Virus record (IMG/VR): IMGVR_UViG_3300011258_000117
Location: 1 to 20,442 of that record
Reading direction: 5' to 3' (one strand)
Origin: a virus
DNA length: 20,442 nt
The notes under the pieces were generated by a model, which was given only the letters and a program-made list of their open reading frames with translations, made no database searches and was not told the DNA's origin. The translations under genes were made by a program, and so were the position numbers. Positions 7,795-15,353 of the stretch are shown here, one piece after another (positions within the stretch are counted from its first letter, which is position 1; each line of letters starts with the position of its first letter).

Positions 7795-10700
7795 ACTAAT
7801 GTTGCTCTCTTTAGTAATTCATCAAGATTTTTTTGAGCCAGTGATTCTTGAGGTCTTGTTAGCATACCAATGTCACCAACACCTTGATACCCTAGACCAC
7901 CAAATTGTTGTTTTTCAAAAGGTTTAATCTCAGGCTTCGTTAGCATAGCCATTTGTTGCTGCGCTAGTTGTTGCTGCTGTTGTCCAAGGCCGCCTAAGCC
8001 AGCACCTACTACTGCGCCTAACAAACCCACACCTTCTCCAAGCTGTCCTAAGCCTTGACCAATGCCGCCAAGCTCAGTACCAATACCTGCAACATCTGTC
8101 ATTAACCCGCCAACAGACTGCTCTAATCCAGCAAGTGCTTCGTTAGTTGCGCCAACAGCGGTGGTGACGTCTTCTGACGTTGCTAGCCCAGCATTAGCCA
8201 GAGCGGTATTGATGTCTTCAGGAGTTGTAAACCCTGCGTTGGCAATAGCAGTACCAACATCTTCTGGTGTTGCAAATCCAGCATTAGCAATAGCAGTACC
8301 AACATCTTCTGGTGTTGCGAACCCTGCATTCGCTAGTGCCGTACCTACATCTTCGGGTGTAGTAAAGCCAGCGTTAGCAATGGCGGTGCCTACGTCTTCA
8401 GGAGTAGCAAACCCAGCGTTGGCTAATGCAGTGCCTATGTCTTCAGGTGTAGCAAACCCTGCACTGGCTAAAGCAGTTCCTATGTCTGCTGGAGTAGCAA
8501 ACCCAGCGTTTGCAATAGCGTCAATTACATCTTCTGATGTAGCAAAAGGGTTTTCATCAAAGACAGACTGAACAATACCCCTTACTACTTCGGGATCTGC
8601 GTCTTGACCGTCTCTACCATCTCTGCCGTCAACCCCATCTACTCCATCAACACCGTCTCTTCCCGGAGCGCCGTCAACACCGTCGGTTCCATCCCGACCA
8701 TCAGTGCCCGGCTCTCCTTGTTCTCCTTGTTCTCCTTGTTCTCCTCTTTCTCCGGGAGCGCCATCAACACCATCAACACCATCTATGCCATCTATGCCAT
8801 CTATGCCATCTATGCCATCTACTCCGGGCGCTCCATCTATCCCATCTATCCCATCTATCCCATCAATTCCATCAATGCCGTCTATCCCGTCTTGTCCGGG
8901 AGCGCCATCTACTCCGTCTATTCCGTCAACACCGTCTCGGCCCGGATCTCCTTGCGGCCCTTGAATTGGAGCAGGAGCAGGAGCAGGCGCTGGTGCTGGT
9001 GCTGGTGCTGGTTCAGGCTCTGATAAATACTCAGGAAACAGTCCTGAAGTAATAGGAGTGTCTTCTTCTGGTGGCGCTATAGGCTGTGTACCAGTTTCGC
9101 CGGGTGTTTGTTGTTCGTCTGTAGTAAGCGGGTCTACAGGATCTACAGGATCTGGCTCAGGTGGTAACTCAGGCGTCTGAATTGGATCTTCTTCATACTC
9201 AAACGGGTCTACTTCTACGTCGGTCTCTAGTGGGGTTTCTGGAGCTTCCTGTACATCAACTAAGATGTCTCGAATCTCTGAAGAAACCTCACTTGTATCC
9301 ATAGGATCTAAAGAAGGGTCTGTAAACGTAGGAGGCGGAACAATTCTTTCGTTTGAAGGTGGTTCAAGGTTTAAAAGAGCGTCTTGGTCGAGACTAGTAT
9401 GGAAACCAGTAGTAGATTCTGACCCTGATACTAAAATGTAACCGCCGTCGCCTTCTGCTAAAATAAGATTATTTTCTACAAGGAGGTCACTAAGACCCTG
9501 CAAGTCACCGTCCTGCATCAATATGGCTATAGCTTCTGGAGGAAGGCCGTGAGCAGATACGCCAGTTGCTGTAGTCCATGCATTTTTGTCATTAACAAAC
9601 TGCTCAAGAATTTGCTCAGGTGTGGCGTCTGGACTGACGCCTACAGGGAATCCAGCGTCGTTGTAGTAAACACCGTTGATTAGTTCGTCGCCTTCAAATG
9701 GATTTGTTATCTGCGCCATAGGCTCAGGTTGTACGGTTGTGTCGTCAGTTAAGTCAGCCGTAGTGTCTGCAAGCTCAGAATCTGCGTCATCAACAGAGTT
9801 AGCCATAAAATCATCAACAGAAGGGCCTGTCGGTTCAGGTGACACTGCATAGGCATCTTCATAAATAGACTGAAGATTGCCTGATAAATCTCTTAGTTGA
9901 TTAGCAATTGCTTCGTTTTGTTGGTCAGCAATAGCGGCGTTAAGAGTGTCGTTCATGTTCGAGGTAATGTCCTCAAACGCCTCTTGGTTTAGGCCATCCC
10001 TAAGCTCTGCCTGCCTTCTAGCAAGCTCTTCCATTGCTTCAGGAGATGCTGTTGTGTTCTCTGCAATAAACTGTTGAATCGGCTCTAAAATAAAGTCAGC
10101 AAGCTCTCTAGCCCCAGCAAATAAACCAGACGAAACAATCTGATCCATGTCTAGCTCACCGTCAAACACTGCTTGGCGAATAGCTGTTTGACCCATTGCA
10201 TTTAGAACATTGTCTACTTCTTCAATGCCTGTAATGTCAGATAAATCTACATTAATAGCATCACTAATTGCCGGGCCGATAATGTCTGTTACTGCTTGAC
10301 CCAAACCAGCAGTAGCCGCAGTTTGAAGTAGTTGGTCAAAATCAATAGAGCCAGTAGTAATAGCCTGCGTTATAGCATTGCTAACAACAGCAGAGCCAAC
10401 GCCACCCAAAGCTGGAGCCAACGCACCGCCAGACATGATGCCAATAGCGGTAACAATGCCCATCTTTACAAAGTCAGCAAGGCCAGCGTGGTCTTCGTCT
10501 ACAACTTTTACATACGCAGAGCCATTCCATGCAAACCTGTCGCCGGAGTTACTGTATACAACAGGGTTAACACCATACTTCTGTAGTAATGCTTGGTTAG
10601 CTTCAGAATTCAACCAGTTGTTGTAAGCACCTTGCTGTGTGCTTGTTTGTTGTCTACGTAGATTTTCTAGGTTTTGACCGGGGTCGCTAGGGTCAATAGT

Positions 10701-11177
10701 AAGATCAGCGTCACCCTCAAGGATCATCTCTTGATCTTCGCTAAACCCAGCATCAGCTTCAGCCCAGTTGCCTGTGTCGTAGTCACCAGACTGAATTAAC
10801 TGCTCACGCTCAGTCATGTAAGCAAGGTAGTTATCAAACGTACCAAATACTTCGGGAAGTCTGTTTACCTTGTCACTTTCAAAGTAGTCACGTAGCTCAC
10901 TAACTGTTAACTGTTGTACTTCGCCTTCTTGACCATAAAGATAGTTCTGCTGTGCGCCTCCTCTTTCCCTGCCCTCAACAAATGTAAAGGTCATTTCAGC
11001 AGGGGTTTCTGGTGCAGGAGCAGGAGTAGGATCATCAACAACAATAGGGGCTTGCTTTGTAGGCTCGCCTTTAACATCGCCTGTTGGGCTTATTGGTTGC
11101 CCTGTGGTCTCGTCAAAAGTAGGAGTACCGCCTGCGTACATTGTGTCAGTTAGCATTCCTTTAGAAGTTTTAGCCAT
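7791..11177 (-). CDS. 1128-aa modular virion protein with collagen-like and 15-residue repeats
   Basis: ATG 11177 follows a GGAAGAA site. The order of parts is clear. Residues 1-65 are Pro/Thr-rich. Residues 65-230 are acidic with an aromatic-rich stretch. Residues 235-310 form a Gly/Ala hydrophobic glycine-zipper-like segment, and 310-450 are helical. Residues 450-735 are acidic and Pro-rich, ending in an (Ala-Pro) run at 722-737. Residues 740-860 are about 40 collagen-like Gly-x-y triplets dominated by GID and GVD. Residues 875-1004 are eight or so 15-residue units of the type ANAGFATPEDVGTAI. A Gly/Gln-rich tail ends with two copies of a 'GMLT/AMLTKP'-like motif. Such proteins are normally trimeric rods on the virion. 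Its place between the holin cassette and adaptor suggests a tail appendage or internal protein. I cannot name a family for the whole protein. Confidence 0.75.
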   Translation of the reverse strand: MAKTSKGMLTDTMYAGGTPTFDETTGQPISPTGDVKGEPTKQAPIVVDDPTPAPAPETPAEMTFTFVEGRERGGAQQNYLYGQEGEVQQLTVSELRDYFESDKVNRLPEVFGTFDNYLAYMTEREQLIQSGDYDTGNWAEADAGFSEDQEMILEGDADLTIDPSDPGQNLENLRRQQTSTQQGAYNNWLNSEANQALLQKYGVNPVVYSNSGDRFAWNGSAYVKVVDEDHAGLADFVKMGIVTAIGIMSGGALAPALGGVGSAVVSNAITQAITTGSIDFDQLLQTAATAGLGQAVTDIIGPAISDAINVDLSDITGIEEVDNVLNAMGQTAIRQAVFDGELDMDQIVSSGLFAGARELADFILEPIQQFIAENTTASPEAMEELARRQAELRDGLNQEAFEDITSNMNDTLNAAIADQQNEAIANQLRDLSGNLQSIYEDAYAVSPEPTGPSVDDFMANSVDDADSELADTTADLTDDTTVQPEPMAQITNPFEGDELINGVYYNDAGFPVGVSPDATPEQILEQFVNDKNAWTTATGVSAHGLPPEAIAILMQDGDLQGLSDLLVENNLILAEGDGGYILVSGSESTTGFHTSLDQDALLNLEPPSNERIVPPPTFTDPSLDPMDTSEVSSEIRDILVDVQEAPETPLETDVEVDPFEYEEDPIQTPELPPEPDPVDPVDPLTTDEQQTPGETGTQPIAPPEEDTPITSGLFPEYLSEPEPAPAPAPAPAPAPAPIQGPQGDPGRDGVDGIDGVDGAPGQDGIDGIDGIDGIDGIDGIDGAPGVDGIDGIDGIDGIDGVDGVDGAPGERGEQGEQGEQGEPGTDGRDGTDGVDGAPGRDGVDGVDGVDGRDGRDGQDADPEVVRGIVQSVFDENPFATSEDVIDAIANAGFATPADIGTALASAGFATPEDIGTALANAGFATPEDVGTAIANAGFTTPEDVGTALANAGFATPEDVGTAIANAGFATPEDVGTAIANAGFTTPEDINTALANAGLATSEDVTTAVGATNEALAGLEQSVGGLMTDVAGIGTELGGIGQGLGQLGEGVGLLGAVVGAGLGGLGQQQQQLAQQQMAMLTKPEIKPFEKQQFGGLGYQGVGDIGMLTRPQESLAQKNLDELLKRATLV
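8166..8558 (-). repeat. Tandem 45-bp coding repeats (15-residue units)
   Basis: About eight or nine consecutive 45-bp units encode variants of TPEDVGTAIANAGFA. Protein identity between units is very high, but the codons differ widely (for example Ala, Thr and Val codons change freely from unit to unit). This shows either old duplication with selection on the protein, or selection against identical DNA repeats. Confidence 0.85.
8598..8960 (-). repeat. Collagen-like Gly-x-y coding repeat with perfect 9-bp tandem copies
   Basis: The region encodes about 40 Gly-x-y triplets. Within it are short perfect arrays of a 9-bp unit: four copies of ccatctatg at 8779-8814 and three of ccatctatc at 8833-8859. 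A triplet-multiple unit lets the array expand or contract without breaking the frame. Confidence 0.9.
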
Positions 11178-11179
11178 AA

Positions 11180-11524
11180 TTATTTCTTCCAGTTAGCCAG
11201 ACCACGTAGGCCAAACGACGCTGCTACTGCTGCACCTAAGAATGCTTTGTACCACTCAGGCATACCCTCAAGAACAACAAAGCCCTGCATAACTACAGGC
11301 ACTGCTGGTTCGTAAAACGCAAGAATACAAGGTATAGAAAACAACAATGTAAACCACTCGTCCTTCCACGATGCACCTGCGTTACCTGCTTGGATGTTTT
11401 CCCAGTTACTGTCTTGCTTGATAACCTCTAGCTTACGCTCATGAACAGCCTTCTTTTCTTCTGCTTTACGTTGCAGATGTCCACCAACAAGGTTAACAAT
11501 AGGGCCGATCAAAGCTTGTATCAT
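11180..11524 (-). CDS. Holin of the GTA 3TM type, 114 aa
   Basis: The N-terminus is a short hydrophobic/amphipathic segment (MIQALIGPIVNLVGGHL), then a Lys/Glu-rich helix at residues 18-38. The conserved SWKDEWFTLLFSIPCILAF follows at 52-70 and WYKAFLGAAVAASFGLRG at 91-108. These are the landmarks of the holin family described as 'holin of 3TMs, for gene-transfer release'. Holins oligomerise in the inner membrane to let endolysin out, or collapse its potential. The ATG at 11524 overlaps the preceding stop as ATGA, so it is coupled to the small coiled-coil/TM protein. No endolysin is next to it, so the lysis enzyme must be elsewhere in the genome. Confidence 0.8.
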   Translation of the reverse strand: MIQALIGPIVNLVGGHLQRKAEEKKAVHERKLEVIKQDSNWENIQAGNAGASWKDEWFTLLFSIPCILAFYEPAVPVVMQGFVVLEGMPEWYKAFLGAAVAASFGLRGLANWKK

Positions 11525-11718
11525 CTAGCAAACTCCAAGATAGCAATAGCCATAGTAACGATAACAGCAATAGAAGCAAAGCCACCTGTCATCATCTTCT
11601 CAAGCTTATCAAAGCGTTGATTGTGTGCATCCAACTGCATCTGGATCATTTCATAACGAATACTACACTCACGCTCATGAGCTTCTAACCGACTTAATGC
11701 TTGCTCTAGGTCTGACAT
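11521..11718 (-). CDS. Small coiled-coil protein with C-terminal membrane anchor, 65 aa (lysis-associated, putative)
   Basis: Residues 1-42 form a charged heptad-type helix (LEQALSRLEAHERE through RFDKLEKMM). Residues 46-62 are one clean transmembrane helix (GFASIAVIVTMAIAILEF) followed by Ala-Arg at the end. This N-cytoplasmic coil plus C-terminal anchor layout resembles XhlA-type accessory proteins that assist holins. An AAGGA site lies upstream at good spacing, and the stop overlaps the holin start. The accessory-lysis role is inferred from topology and coupling. It could instead be a membrane protein unrelated to lysis. Confidence 0.7.
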   Translation of the reverse strand: MSDLEQALSRLEAHERECSIRYEMIQMQLDAHNQRFDKLEKMMTGGFASIAVIVTMAIAILEFAR

Positions 11719-11720
11719 GA

Positions 11721-12083
11721 TTATTCCTTACCACTCTGATGATCCACAGTCACCTGTGCATTCAGTTTACCAATTTCTACTTCTATCTTGTTTAGCTGCC
11801 TGCGTAACTCGTGTATCTCTACGTTGCGTTCTTCCAGAGCCATAATCTTAGCGTTCTGTATAAGATCGTCTGGTAACGCACCACGTAGACCTAGAGGCCA
11901 TTCACGAACAAACGCAGAGTTTTCCAGTATGTTCATGTTCTGTATTTCTTGACCGTGTTCAATAGAGATGATACGAGTGTCAAGAGTTACGTAAGCAGTA
12001 GTAGCCATAACGATGCCAGCACCAAGAGCAACTAAGTTCCTTAGCGGTATAGCTACCTTGGTGTTGTCATCAATCTCAGGCAT
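11721..12083 (-). CDS. Membrane protein with N-terminal TM and C-terminal coiled coil, 120 aa (spanin- or holin-accessory-like)
   Basis: One transmembrane helix is visible at residues 15-33 (RNLVALGAGIVMATTAYVTL). A short middle part follows (FVREWPLGLRGALPDD), then a heptad-type helix at 78-112 (ALEERNVEIHELRRQLNKIE). An N-terminal anchor with a long periplasmic coil is the shape of an inner-membrane spanin, but no overlapping outer-membrane lipoprotein partner is seen, so spanin is only one option. It starts at ATG 12083, sharing one base with the previous TAA (TAATG), and is followed two bases later by the next gene. It clearly belongs to the membrane cassette; the exact role is unknown. 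Confidence 0.65.
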   Translation of the reverse strand: MPEIDDNTKVAIPLRNLVALGAGIVMATTAYVTLDTRIISIEHGQEIQNMNILENSAFVREWPLGLRGALPDDLIQNAKIMALEERNVEIHELRRQLNKIEVEIGKLNAQVTVDHQSGKE

Positions 12084-12244
12084 TACTGCTTTGCTTTACC
12101 GATGTTAATCGCCAAGATGTCAATAAAGCGGTATAGTTTAGCCATCCACTCGTCATCTTTAGGTGTGGGTGTAAGGGCTGCTATAACAGAAGCTACTGAG
12201 ATAACAGCCGTTGCAATGTTAGCAATGTCAGCAATGACATCCAT
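12083..12244 (-). CDS. 53-aa small hydrophobic protein, holin-like (putative)
   Basis: This gene was found by reading the gap between its neighbours. It starts at ATG 12244 and ends TAA at 12083, sharing one base with the stop of the previous gene and one with the start of the next (TAATG at both ends). Residues 1-24 are a hydrophobic helix (MDVIADIANIATAVISVASV). The motif TPTPKDDEWMAKLYRFIDIL follows, ending in a basic tail. I recall the 'PTPKDDEW..K.Y...D.LA.N.GKAK' end from small proteins in many phage lysis regions, where it is often called holin-like. Perfect packing between two genes makes it very likely real. Confidence 0.7.
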   Translation of the reverse strand: MDVIADIANIATAVISVASVIAALTPTPKDDEWMAKLYRFIDILAINIGKAKQ

Positions 12245-12537
12245 TACCAAGGTACACCGTCAGCAGTGACAGGGTTCTTCTCTGCTTCAATCTTAGCCGC
12301 TAGAGCCGCCTCAGTTGCCTCCTGATCGACTTCACCCCAGACCCAACCTAAGACTACCTCTTCAGTTAAACTGTCGTAGGAGACAAATGAGGGGTCAGAG
12401 GAGTCATAGGTAAAGCTACAGGTACCGTAGGCAGAAGCAGAGTAGTCTCCGTCTACCTCAGATACACGCCAGTGTGCTACTACTACGCCACCGTCTGATA
12501 ACTCTCTTTCCAATGTTGCGATTGTCCATGTAGCCAT
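12244..12537 (-). CDS. Small virion-associated protein, 97 aa, function unknown
   Basis: The protein begins MATWTIATLERELSDGGVVV and is mainly beta by pattern, with Trp/Tyr-rich strands (AHWRVSEVDGDYSASAYGTC). A 'L.EE.VLGWVWGEVD' segment then leads into an Ala/Glu helix and a short tail ending VPW. I recognise this as a family common after tail-fibre genes of marine phages, with no established function. A domain-of-unknown-function label exists, but I cannot cite it with certainty. A GGAG site lies seven bases before ATG 12537. The next gene starts in its stop codon. It may decorate or bind the fibre, but that is only positional inference. Confidence 0.65.
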   Translation of the reverse strand: MATWTIATLERELSDGGVVVAHWRVSEVDGDYSASAYGTCSFTYDSSDPSFVSYDSLTEEVVLGWVWGEVDQEATEAALAAKIEAEKNPVTADGVPW

Positions 12538-12539
12538 TG

Positions 12540-12752
12540 TTATGCTCCGAATACTGCGTTGCAGATAGCTTGTACGTTAGAAGGCTCTGATGACCAATCG
12601 TCTCCAGAGTTGATAACATGGCGGTGATAAGACTGAGAAATGACAGCGCCATCCTCAACGATACGAGTAGCAGTACGTACTTGAACGACTTGGCCGTCCT
12701 CTGTAGCTACTACTTCGATTTTGTCTGCTGTTGTTTCTTTAGTTAGTGACAT
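12540..12752 (-). CDS. Small protein between tail fibre and membrane cassette, 70 aa, function unknown
   Basis: The product begins MSLTKETTADKIEVVATEDG and continues VVQVRTATRIVEDGAVISQS with a YHRHVINSGDDW segment. This pattern of beta strands and a conserved His/Arg turn recurs in small proteins next to tail-fibre genes in marine phages. No function is known to me. AGGAG six bases upstream of ATG 12752 is a strong ribosome binding site, suggesting high expression, and its partner 97-residue gene follows after two bases. The two are probably one functional pair. Confidence 0.65.
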   Translation of the reverse strand: MSLTKETTADKIEVVATEDGQVVQVRTATRIVEDGAVISQSYHRHVINSGDDWSSEPSNVQAICNAVFGA

Positions 12753-12772
12753 TGTTGTCTCCTGTTGGTCTG

Positions 12773-12792
12773 GCCCCAGAGTCCACTGAGGC
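12773..12792 (-). other. Hairpin in the tail-fibre 3' leader region
   Basis: On the minus strand GCCTCAG pairs with CTGGGGC (seven pairs, one G-T wobble) around a 6-nt loop, in the 50-nt gap between the fibre stop and the next start. No U-tract follows, so it is not a standard terminator. It could protect or separate the mRNA segments. Confidence 0.45.
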
Positions 12793-12802
12793 TATAGGGT
12801 TA

Positions 12803-15283
12803 TTAAGCGGCAATATATGTTCCAGAGAGTCTAGTACCAGAAGCGTGAGTAAGAGATCCTGATACGTTTGTAATAACAACAGATATAACTGTAGAATTAT
12901 CTAAGCCAACCGTACCTTGAGCAAGCACATTTGTTCCATACGAGTTATATGTAACTGCTGTTCCTACTCCTGTAATTGTTTCTATAGCGCTATTTCTAGT
13001 AAAAGGTAAGTTAGAAACTAAAACACGATCTCCTACATCTACTGTATCTGTAGAATCAAAATCTAAAAGAACAGTAAAATAAACTAATCGACCTATCTTA
13101 GTATAAGTAGCGGAGTAGCTAGGAGATGCCCCAACAGTAAATCCGTTTACGCCTAAAATCGTAGGAGTCCACGTCCCTTCTTCATAGTCATCCAGCTTGT
13201 TAGCCGCCGTAGTACCGCCGAGGTATGCACCGCCTGACAGGTAGAGGTCACGAAAACGTGCATTTAAACCACCTAAATCAACGGCATTATCTCTTAAGGA
13301 TGAAGTATTAGGTTGATAAGGTTGAATACTGTTAGCGCCATAATCGTAAACCAAAGCAGTATCCACAGCCCCTGTGTACAACCACCCACCGGAAGCAGTA
13401 CCAACGGAGCCGACTGTGGCGCCGTCTTTCTTAAAGTCAGCTATTGAGCCATCTGATGATGTTCTATTTAGCTCTAAAGCAATACCGCCAGATCTAGTAG
13501 AGCGCAAAAGTCCAGCACCATAACCAACAATGCCCGCTGTTCCTAAAGACGTAGAGGTCTTACCAATCAACAAGTCGCCGCTGGCGTCGATGCGTACACG
13601 CTCAGAGCCGTCTACATTCATGACTATACGACTATTAGCCACTGCGTTTGTCCCGTCAGCACTTAATGCCAAAATGCCAGAGCCGCCTGTTATTTCACTA
13701 ACAGCATTAGAGGTGTCGGTGTCTGTCAAGCGAATAGCTGGGAAGGTTGAAGCAATTTCTAAGTCTTGCGAAGGAGAATCCGTACCGATACCTACGTTGC
13801 CGCTGGTGTCGATACGCATGTTTTCTTGCTGAACACCTAAACTATCGCCGTTCCTAAAAACTATGTCCGTAGCGTTTCCAAAAGCACTAGCGGCTTCAGC
13901 TTGTACCGATGCTCTGACGCTAGCTCCACTGCCTGAACCGTCTGCCGAATAAAACTCAAGCGCACCAAATACTGGGTCTGTGTCCCAATTAGAGTCATTG
14001 CGTGTATTTGAGATTCGGATAGTAGGCGAAGAATTAGAAGAAACGTCTAGGAGCTTAGCTGGCGAACTCGTACCGATACCTACGTTGCCTGCGGGATCAA
14101 TTCGCATATGCTCATTAGCAATCGTGCGGTCGCTGTCGTTGGTTTTTTCGCCAAATGCAAGAGAGTCGGCTTGATCGCAAGTAATGTAAGTAACGTCTTC
14201 ACTGCCTGTTATATCAAGGTCAATAGCAAGGAATCGGTCGTTACCTACTGTACCTGATGCAATAAACTGAGTTCTACTTGCGTCATTGGCAATGTGCAAA
14301 GAAGCTTGAGGTGAGCCTACGCCAATTCCTAAAGATTCTTTAGAAGAGTCCCAGTTCATTTTTACTGTAGTGCCAGTATCTTCATAAAATTGAACGTCAC
14401 CGCCACCACTAAATTGAACGATGTTGTTGTCTCTTCCAATTACTAAAGCGGCATTTTTGGTTCCGTCTGTTACACCGCCAAGATGCACTACTGTGTTTGC
14501 ATCGTCATAACCAAAGAAAGCACCGTATGTAGCCGCTGTGGGATCTTTTACAAAAATACCAGTATTTGAATTAGTGGCTCCTGTAAGCGTGATGTCTCCA
14601 GAAGACGATCCATCAACAGTCAAACCATCAGCAGAAATACTGCCGGTTACGTCGATGCCTGTGGCGGTGGTGGTTAGTTTTGCGCTTGTGTTGTGGTAAA
14701 GAGTTGTTGCGGAATCAAGATCAACATTAAAAACAAGATTATCGCTTCCATCTCTAAAATGAATGCCAGCGCCGTTTGACTTAAGGGTCAAATTACCTGC
14801 ACCAGCGTCCTCAATTACACTGTTTGAGCTTGGAGAGCCGGTATGATAAATCTGTAGGTCAGAACTAGCACCAAAGATGGCTTTGTCGTTGTCGCCAAAG
14901 GTTACGTTGCCGGTAGTAGCAAAACCGTCAATGGTGTCAATGTAAGCAACACCGTCTACGTGGAGATCATTCCACTCTGCGCCGACTGCTCCTAAGTTAT
15001 AGGTGTCGTCAGCAGAAGGAAGAAGGTTAGAAGCAATGTCTGCCGTAACGGTTACAGTGTCTGTAGCGGCGTTGCCCAGAACTGTATTGCCGTTGACAGT
15101 AAGCCCGTCAATAGTAACGGTGCCTGTGAATGTTGGGTTGTTTGCGTCTGACTTAGAGGCAATCGCTGTTGCGATATTGTCAAATTCTGTTTCAAACTCT
15201 GAGCCACGGATAATCTTACCTGAGTCACCAGACGGCAAGGAATCCTTTGCTTCAAAGTCAGTGGTCTTTGTGTAGTTGGACAT
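12803..15283 (-). CDS. Tail fibre protein, 826 aa
   Basis: The N-terminal 45 residues (YTKTTDFEAKDSLPSGDSGK, then FETEFDNIATAIASK) are a typical virion-attachment segment in marine phage fibres. The shaft that follows is a run of beta repeats: 'TFTGTVTIDGLTVNGNTVLG', 'YNLGAVGAEWNDLHVDGVAY', and four related stations at residues 317, 399, 496 and 569. Three of these are of the type NVGIGTSSPAKLLDV, each preceded by 'MRID.(S/A)GN'; the fourth is a diverged DLLIGKT form. Near residue 672 is FRDLYLSGGAYLGG. The C-terminal domain begins DDYEEGTWTPTI and contains YTKIGRLVYFTVLL, a common receptor-binding end domain. The fibre binds the host surface as a trimer. It is the first gene after the capsid terminator; an AGAGGA site precedes ATG 15283. 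No chaperone-type autocleavage domain is visible. Confidence 0.85.
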   Translation of the reverse strand: MSNYTKTTDFEAKDSLPSGDSGKIIRGSEFETEFDNIATAIASKSDANNPTFTGTVTIDGLTVNGNTVLGNAATDTVTVTADIASNLLPSADDTYNLGAVGAEWNDLHVDGVAYIDTIDGFATTGNVTFGDNDKAIFGASSDLQIYHTGSPSSNSVIEDAGAGNLTLKSNGAGIHFRDGSDNLVFNVDLDSATTLYHNTSAKLTTTATGIDVTGSISADGLTVDGSSSGDITLTGATNSNTGIFVKDPTAATYGAFFGYDDANTVVHLGGVTDGTKNAALVIGRDNNIVQFSGGGDVQFYEDTGTTVKMNWDSSKESLGIGVGSPQASLHIANDASRTQFIASGTVGNDRFLAIDLDITGSEDVTYITCDQADSLAFGEKTNDSDRTIANEHMRIDPAGNVGIGTSSPAKLLDVSSNSSPTIRISNTRNDSNWDTDPVFGALEFYSADGSGSGASVRASVQAEAASAFGNATDIVFRNGDSLGVQQENMRIDTSGNVGIGTDSPSQDLEIASTFPAIRLTDTDTSNAVSEITGGSGILALSADGTNAVANSRIVMNVDGSERVRIDASGDLLIGKTSTSLGTAGIVGYGAGLLRSTRSGGIALELNRTSSDGSIADFKKDGATVGSVGTASGGWLYTGAVDTALVYDYGANSIQPYQPNTSSLRDNAVDLGGLNARFRDLYLSGGAYLGGTTAANKLDDYEEGTWTPTILGVNGFTVGASPSYSATYTKIGRLVYFTVLLDFDSTDTVDVGDRVLVSNLPFTRNSAIETITGVGTAVTYNSYGTNVLAQGTVGLDNSTVISVVITNVSGSLTHASGTRLSGTYIAA

Positions 15284-15312
15284 GGCTAAGTTTCCTCTTG
15301 CCTAGCTAAATC

Positions 15313-15345
15313 AAAAAAGAAGAAGGGGGCCATGAAGACCCCCCG
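15313..15345 (-). terminator. Strong intrinsic terminator after the major capsid gene
   Basis: On the minus strand GGGGGTC (15343-15337) pairs with GGCCCCC (15331-15325), with one T-G wobble, around a 5-nt loop. It is followed by TTCTTCTTTTTT. It begins about 10 nt after the capsid stop. It should end or strongly reduce transcription before the fibre gene, as seen after major capsid genes of other phages. Confidence 0.9.
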
Positions 15346-15353
15346 AGAGTTTC

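Noticed and set aside
8779-8960. Short direct repeats suggesting a CRISPR-like array
   Set aside because: The 9-bp units are contiguous or nearly so, lack regular spacers and translate as Gly-x-y triplets in the sense gene.
8604-9023. Plus-strand open frames with Ser/Pro/Cys or Ile/Tyr repeats
   Set aside because: They are antisense reflections of the collagen-like coding repeats; no ribosome binding site and no promoter.
12773-12792. Hairpin after the fibre gene as an intrinsic terminator
   Set aside because: The stem is good but no U-run follows, and the next gene begins about 20 nt later with a strong ribosome binding site.
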